NCBI GenBank assembly: GCA_012295275.1
Contig: CM022665.1
Coordinates: forward strand, 21,334,150 to 21,398,149
Length of the DNA stretch: 64,000 bases
Direction: 5' to 3'
From: Chrysomallon squamiferum
Taxonomy: Eukaryota > Mollusca > Gastropoda > Neomphalida > Peltospiridae
Each line of letters opens with the position of its first letter. The first letter of the stretch is position 1. Shown here one piece after another: positions 48,381 through 64,000 of this stretch. The notes under the pieces were generated by a model. It had not been told where the DNA came from, did not search any database, and worked only from the letters and a program-made list of their open reading frames with translations. A program made the position numbers and the translations under genes.

Positions 48381-49006
48381 ATATTGTTTGTTTGGTTCTT
48401 TTAACATAAATTTATGTTCATTATTATTATTATTATTATTTTTTTTTTTTTTTTTTTTTGTATTGTTGTTGTTATTGTAGTCAATGATAATAACTGCAGA
48501 AAATTATATTTATAATCGTCACAGTAACATTTGAAGTACTTATACGTAGCTAAAGAGTAAAAGTTAGCAACTCTAATAGAAACAGTAGAAGATGTAGTAA
48601 ATGTAGAAATAGAAATATCATTTAGAAGTGTAGTTGTTATTAGAAATGGAAATAGTATTAGACACTGCATTTAAAAATTAATACAGGATATTCAGATTGA
48701 TCAGTTCGTTATACATCACAAATTATTCTTATAATTTAATCTTTTATTTATATATGTAGATAGTTCATAAAGTACTGTCATATAAATTTTACTATATATT
48801 TAACATGCGTTGGTTTCAAAATCACGATACATTACGGAGAGGAGTTACAATGTAAAAACGGAGAATATTCTTCCAAAAGTTAAGTAAATACGTATATTTA
48901 AATTGTTTATGTTATTTAATGAATGTTTGCTGAGTAATAAGGGTTAATTTAATTCAATACCTAAAGAACAATAAACATCTGATGGAATGGAAAAAAAATG
49001 AACGTG
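48381..49006. other. Intergenic AT-rich segment, no gene seen
   Basis: Contains a T run at 48440-48459, simple ATT units, and no open frame with family similarity. Confidence 0.6.
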
Positions 49007-49320
49007 CTAATCAGAGCAAGCTGTTGTGAAGCACGTCTGCGACGGGCACGCTTTCTGACAGGTCAGCGGGCGTGTCCGTCGCAGAAAAGAATGGGTTCTC
49101 GCCACGATTGCAGGACACAAGGGAGTGTCCAGCATATCGGATCGTAACGAGTCGGTACCGATGTTTCGCAGCCGCAATTCGCCCCCCCCCGTGATTTCCG
49201 GCACAATCTCTCAGCCATCACCGGGTCCGTGTTGTTTGCCGTCCTGGTTGTTCTGCTCTTCGCTGCTGTTGTTGTTTCTTTTTGGCTGCTTCCTTCTGGT
49301 CCACGTAGTCCAAACCTTTT
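49007..49320. other. GC-rich island of unknown origin
   Basis: About 300 bp with far higher GC than the surroundings, bounded on the right by a run of about 20 T. It contains a strong hairpin at 49037-49084 and a C9 run near 49180. Short frames exist on both strands, but none resembles a known protein. It could be a fragment of a mobile element, a structured RNA or a processed copy; I cannot decide between these. Confidence 0.5.
49037..49084 (+). ncRNA. GC-rich hairpin, 23-bp stem
   Basis: The left arm 49037-49059 pairs with 49062-49084: 19 Watson-Crick pairs, three G-U wobbles and one mismatch, around a loop of two bases (four if the last pair opens). The wobbles are allowed only in plus-strand RNA, since on the minus strand they become A-C mismatches. 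Whether it is transcribed cannot be seen; it may be a transposon palindrome. Confidence 0.4.
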
Positions 49321-49470
49321 TTTTTTTTTTTTTTTGCCAATGGTCTTTTTATTGTTTTAAAAGATATTATAAAAACCTGCAACTAAAACAAATAAGAACA
49401 TAAATGTAGTTAGCTTATTTACATTTTATTTTAATTTAAAAGATGTTATAAATCCTGCATCTAGGACTAG

Positions 49471-49477
49471 GAATATG

Positions 49478-49509
<32 letters not shown>
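49471..49509. repeat. Poly(A) run
   Basis: About 30 A in a row with a second A run at 49531; there is no recognisable element next to it, so it may be the tail of a lost retroposon or simple slippage. Confidence 0.7.
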
Positions 49510-49512
<3 letters not shown>

Positions 49513-49756
49513 ATTAGTTAAATTATATAAAAAAAAAAAATTGAAATAAGACACCATAACCGGGTTAGTAGTGTCTGAAAGTGGGTTCGTATAGTATGTT
49601 TATCATTTTTTAATTATTAATTTAATTGGCCATTCAAATTGATTCGTCAATCAGCCGATCCATCCGTAGATCCATCAGCTGTTCAACCAATCAGTCCGCA
49701 AGTCAATAGATTTATATAATTGTTGTTTGTTTTCGTGTCAAAAAAAAAAAAAAACA

Positions 49757-50468
49757 GTTTAAAGTTTGTGTTTTGTGTTGAGAATGTAATTTGTTACTAC
49801 AGCGAGGACTAACTCTCTCTGTCTTTCATGTTTGGTGCCAGGATGTGTTGGAGCGTGAACTCGATTTTTAGCTCCTCCAGTGTATTGCGTAGTGCTTGTC
49901 TTTCCTTGGCAAAATTTGGACAGTGAAACAAGTAGTGTTTCATGGTTTCTGAGAGTCCACAACTGCAGTTGGGTGATGTGGTGATGTTATGTTTGTATCG
50001 AATTGCGTTTAGGTTGTTTGAGTAACTAATTCTGGCTTTGGTGAGATTGTTGTTATGTAGTTTGTTGGCGAGTGTGATTTTGGGTGTTTTGGCGAGTGGT
50101 TTGATGTTTAAGTGCCATTTGTTTTTGGTGTTGTTCCATTCGTTTTGCCATTGTTTGTCGTAATGTTTGGCAGCGATGGAGACAATTTCGTTTATTCCGT
50201 AATGTATGTCTGTGCAGATGTCTTCGTCTTTAATGCTGAGTGACTCTTTGGCATAATGGTCGGCAAGTTCGTTGCCGATGATGCCGACGTGTTCTGGGAG
50301 CCACTCGATGAATAGTTCTTTCTTGTTGTGTTGTATTTCCTCGTGTAGTTGTTGTATTTTGCTGAGCAGGTCTGGTCTGCTGGAACTTCCGGATTGTATT
50401 GAGATCACGGAACTTAGACTGTCCGAGAATATGACTGTGTGTTTGTTGTTGTTGTGTTTTAAAAAAAA
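49757..50468 (-). mobile_element. 5'-truncated non-LTR retrotransposon (LINE) with RNase H domain
   Basis: A minus-strand frame open from about 50460 to the stop at 49809 encodes the end of an I/Jockey-like LINE ORF2. RNase H features are visible: IFSDSLSSV (first Asp), WLPEHVGIIGNELADHYAK (His and last Asp). Then comes a zinc-binding tail, CSCGLSETMKHYLFHCPNF. The reverse transcriptase and endonuclease parts are missing, so this is a dead-on-arrival 5' truncation. The reading frame is still intact, suggesting a fairly recent insertion. Runs reading AAAAAAAAACA flank both sides (about 49746-49756 and 50461-50471) and may be the target-site duplication. Confidence 0.85.
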
Positions 50469-50471
50469 ACA

Positions 50472-51095
50472 TCTGATCTGTGATGTACAAATTTATAAGA
50501 TTGTATGCGCATGCTCAGAAATAAGCACCACCGATCAGGCAGAAGCGCCCCCTTTGCAGTATTATTAATTTGTTTATTACAACGAAATATTTCTAACAAA
50601 ACACAATACGTCATCTTTAATCTAGAGGCCTGATCCAAAAAACATTATTTGAAATGTGGTGCTGAAGAATATACACTGTACATAAATAAAATTATACTTA
50701 AAAAATAAACCACCTTCAAAGAAAAAATAATAATAATAATAAAATATATAAATAAATAAGAATAAAACAAAATAAAAAACAAAAAATAAAATAAAATAAA
50801 TATTTTTTTCTCTTAAAACCATTTACAAATTATAAATTTAACATGATAACGATAAAACACGTACAGATAAACGAGGATACCAGAAATCAGTTTGTAGGAG
50901 TCAGCGTTCTTTAGTAAAATATGCATAACGTTGTAGTACAACATGCTGCCATACTTGAACAGTGTTGTTAAAGAAGGATGCCAAAAAATTATGAATAAAC
51001 TTATTATTATTATTATTATTGTTATTATTGTTGTTGTTATTTCCTTATACTGATCTCTTTCTGTATGTGCATGTGTATATTTCTATATACGTTTA

Positions 51096-51126
<31 letters not shown>

Positions 51127-51140
51127 GCTATGTTCTAGGT
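50472..51140. other. Intergenic segment with AT-rich simple repeats
   Basis: Apart from a 90-bp patch of mixed composition at 50480-50570, the segment is AT-rich with ATT-type microsatellites at 51001-51030 and 51100-51126. No gene is supported. Confidence 0.5.
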
Positions 51141-51754
51141 CATTGTTTCTCAAACATTTTGAAATCATGGATTTCACACATACTGGGCGATTAAAACAGC
51201 GGAACCTAAAGTCAAAAAAGCAGGCCCGGATTTTCCAGCTGGCACAGCAGTCCACGGGTGTCAAGGGGCTCACTGAAGCAGATTAAACTCACTTTCATTA
51301 ACATGCACTGAATCTGGTCACACAATCCCTCTATACAAATAACACCACTGACAAATTTTCCATGAAAAAAAAAAAAAAAAAAAAAAAAACGGGAAGAAGT
51401 TATTTTGAAATCCACATGTAGTTCATAAGACATCTAAATTGATTATGCTTCAAGTTAACTGTATTTCTTTCATTATTCCCATGTATAAGATGTCCGTGAT
51501 ATAAAACTAAATATAACGATGTGTTACATTGCGTCGAAATTCGTATTTCTTACATTACAATATTATGATATTATTATGCAGTATTTGTAGACATTTGGCC
51601 ATTGCAAATACAAATTAAATATATTTTCTTGGAACGATAGTAAAGAAATGCAGTGAGAATGGAAGCTGAAATTTTTTAAATCATGAATCTCGAAACTCCG
51701 AATATGAATGGTTTATTTCTAAGAAATTGAGCACGGTAACCACGAGAAACCCTG
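51141..51754. mobile_element. Possible hAT-type MITE
   Basis: The left end reads CATTGTTTCTCAAACATTTT and the right end, reversed, reads CAGGGTTTCTCGTGGTT. Both resemble the CAGNGNTTCTCAAAC terminal repeats of hAT elements. The eight bases outside each end (TTCTAGGT at left, TTCAAGAT at right) match at six positions, as an aged 8-bp target duplication would. No transposase is present; a run of about 28 A lies inside. The terminal match is short, so this is a moderate call. Confidence 0.4.
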
Positions 51755-51762
51755 TTCAAGAT

Positions 51763-52540
51763 TATATGTTATTTATACATAGCTAGGTTATTTTATTTAT
51801 TTATTTATTTATTTATTTATTATGTTGTTGTTGTTCTTGCTTACAGTTCAAAATACAGGTTATGTAAGAAAAAAAATCTGTATAATTTATTTATTTGTTT
51901 TTAAATGTATATTTATGTGTTGGGGTAAAAGTTCAATGCTTAATTCATGAAAATATTGATTGTAGTCAATAAACGGAGATAAATCGGCGGCTTTCTTTGT
52001 TATCGGAATAACTTTTGACCGGATTATATTGGCCTGCTCAGACTTTAATAGATAAATTACCTTCGTTACTGCAGATGTTTCATACACACAGTCTAGTCAC
52101 TCCTAATAACACACATGACGACCAAAGCAAATTAATATCAATACTAATTAATACTTTAGACATTACCTAATTAAAAAATCATTATAAGGTACGGCTAAAT
52201 TAGCTGACGTAAAACAATGAACAAATAATGACCAACATGTGGCTACTATTTATAAACAAATTTGACCCAGTAACACTGAAAGTAGAGCAAGGATGAGTTC
52301 ACCTTAATAGGAGTGACACGACAGTCAATCCATGGTTACGCCAGTGAATGATATGGTCGTGAAAACAACGCTACTAATTGGAGAATTCTTTTTAACGAAT
52401 GAGGTCAAAGTTCTGTTTAAGTTTTTGGTGTAATAGAAGGCAGGGCTTACCGTGAAAAATACAAACTAACAATACTGTTGCACCATCGCAAAAAAATGTG
52501 CATGCCCTTGACATTTGACATAAACCTGACAATGTCCAAA
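51763..52540. other. Upstream region of the MPP8-like gene
   Basis: An (ATTT)n microsatellite lies at 51790-51820, then unique sequence. The last 250 bp are less AT-biased and probably hold the promoter. The start codon context AAAATGGCCGA resembles a YY1 site (AANATGGCNG), which often overlaps start codons of housekeeping genes. Confidence 0.4.
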
Positions 52541-63748
<11,208 letters not shown>

Positions 63749-63767
<19 letters not shown>

Positions 63768-63975
63768 GTTTGTGAAATTTGCTTTATCTCAAACAGTAGC
63801 TCACAAAAATTATACAGAATCACTCACCAGGTTTGTCAGTTTTACTCCTTTTTTTTTTTTTAAACTTCTGCTTTATCCCATTCAAAACAGCAGCTCACAA
63901 AAGCAGGCCAGAACCACTGACACCAAGTTTGCAAATTGTATTTTAACTCTTGTTTTATTCCATTCCAGACAATAG
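63749..63975 (+). repeat. Tandem repeat containing the exon 11 donor of the MPP8-like gene
   Basis: The exon 11 end (CCTCTCACACCAG / GTTTGTG) and the following intron sequence recur, decayed, near 63820 (CACTCACCAGGTTTGTCAG) and near 63910 (CACTGACACCAAGTTTGCAA). Each copy is followed by CTTTATC and AGCTCACAAA-type sequence. Period is about 65-95 bp. Confidence 0.75.
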
Positions 63976-64000
63976 CTTTAAAATTTTAGACAAATGTTTA

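Overview
This is a eukaryotic, animal-type genomic window: very AT-rich, intron-dense, with GT/AG introns, long AAT, AAC and CT microsatellites, and protein families that point to a metazoan. The mix of genes (UTP20, PACRG, MRPS15, a Dlish/Vamana-like triple-SH3 protein, an achaete-scute-like bHLH factor and an MPP8-like chromodomain/ankyrin protein) fits an invertebrate, perhaps a spiralian such as a mollusc or annelid. The species cannot be fixed from sequence alone.

Layout. 1-24645, minus strand: the first 41 coding exons of UTP20, about 1,672 codons; the gene runs off the left edge. 27519-32770, minus strand: PACRG, complete in five exons. 33019-37083, plus strand: MRPS15, complete in seven exons, head-to-head with PACRG across a 248-bp shared promoter. 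37703-39805, minus strand: a complete three-exon protein with three SH3 domains, probably the Dachs partner Dlish/Vamana. 40935-44111, minus strand: a 1,058-residue intronless protein of unknown family with a full CRE site upstream. 46977-47827, plus strand: a two-exon achaete-scute-like bHLH gene. 47828-52540: intergenic DNA with mobile-element debris (a 5'-truncated LINE ending in RNase H, a possible hAT-type MITE) and a GC-rich hairpin. 52541 to the right edge, plus strand: an MPHOSPH8 (MPP8)-like gene, 11 exons in the window, with a chromodomain and ankyrin repeats; it runs off the right edge.

The genes do not form one pathway: ribosome biogenesis (UTP20), mitochondrial translation (MRPS15), cilium structure (PACRG), Fat/Hippo-type signalling (Dlish-like), neural or secretory cell fate (bHLH) and chromatin silencing (MPP8-like). 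Exon boundaries were derived by hand from splice signals and reading phase; every exon length agrees with the phases on both sides.

The most unusual feature is structural. Many introns carry decayed tandem repeats of about 65-185 bp whose unit includes an exon edge with its splice site. This is seen in UTP20, PACRG and the MPP8-like gene. In addition, a 121-bp, about 97.5% identical copy of the 3' half of UTP20 exon 14 lies 1.2 kb away. This points to repeated tandem duplication across exon-intron junctions as a source of intron growth and of spare splice sites.
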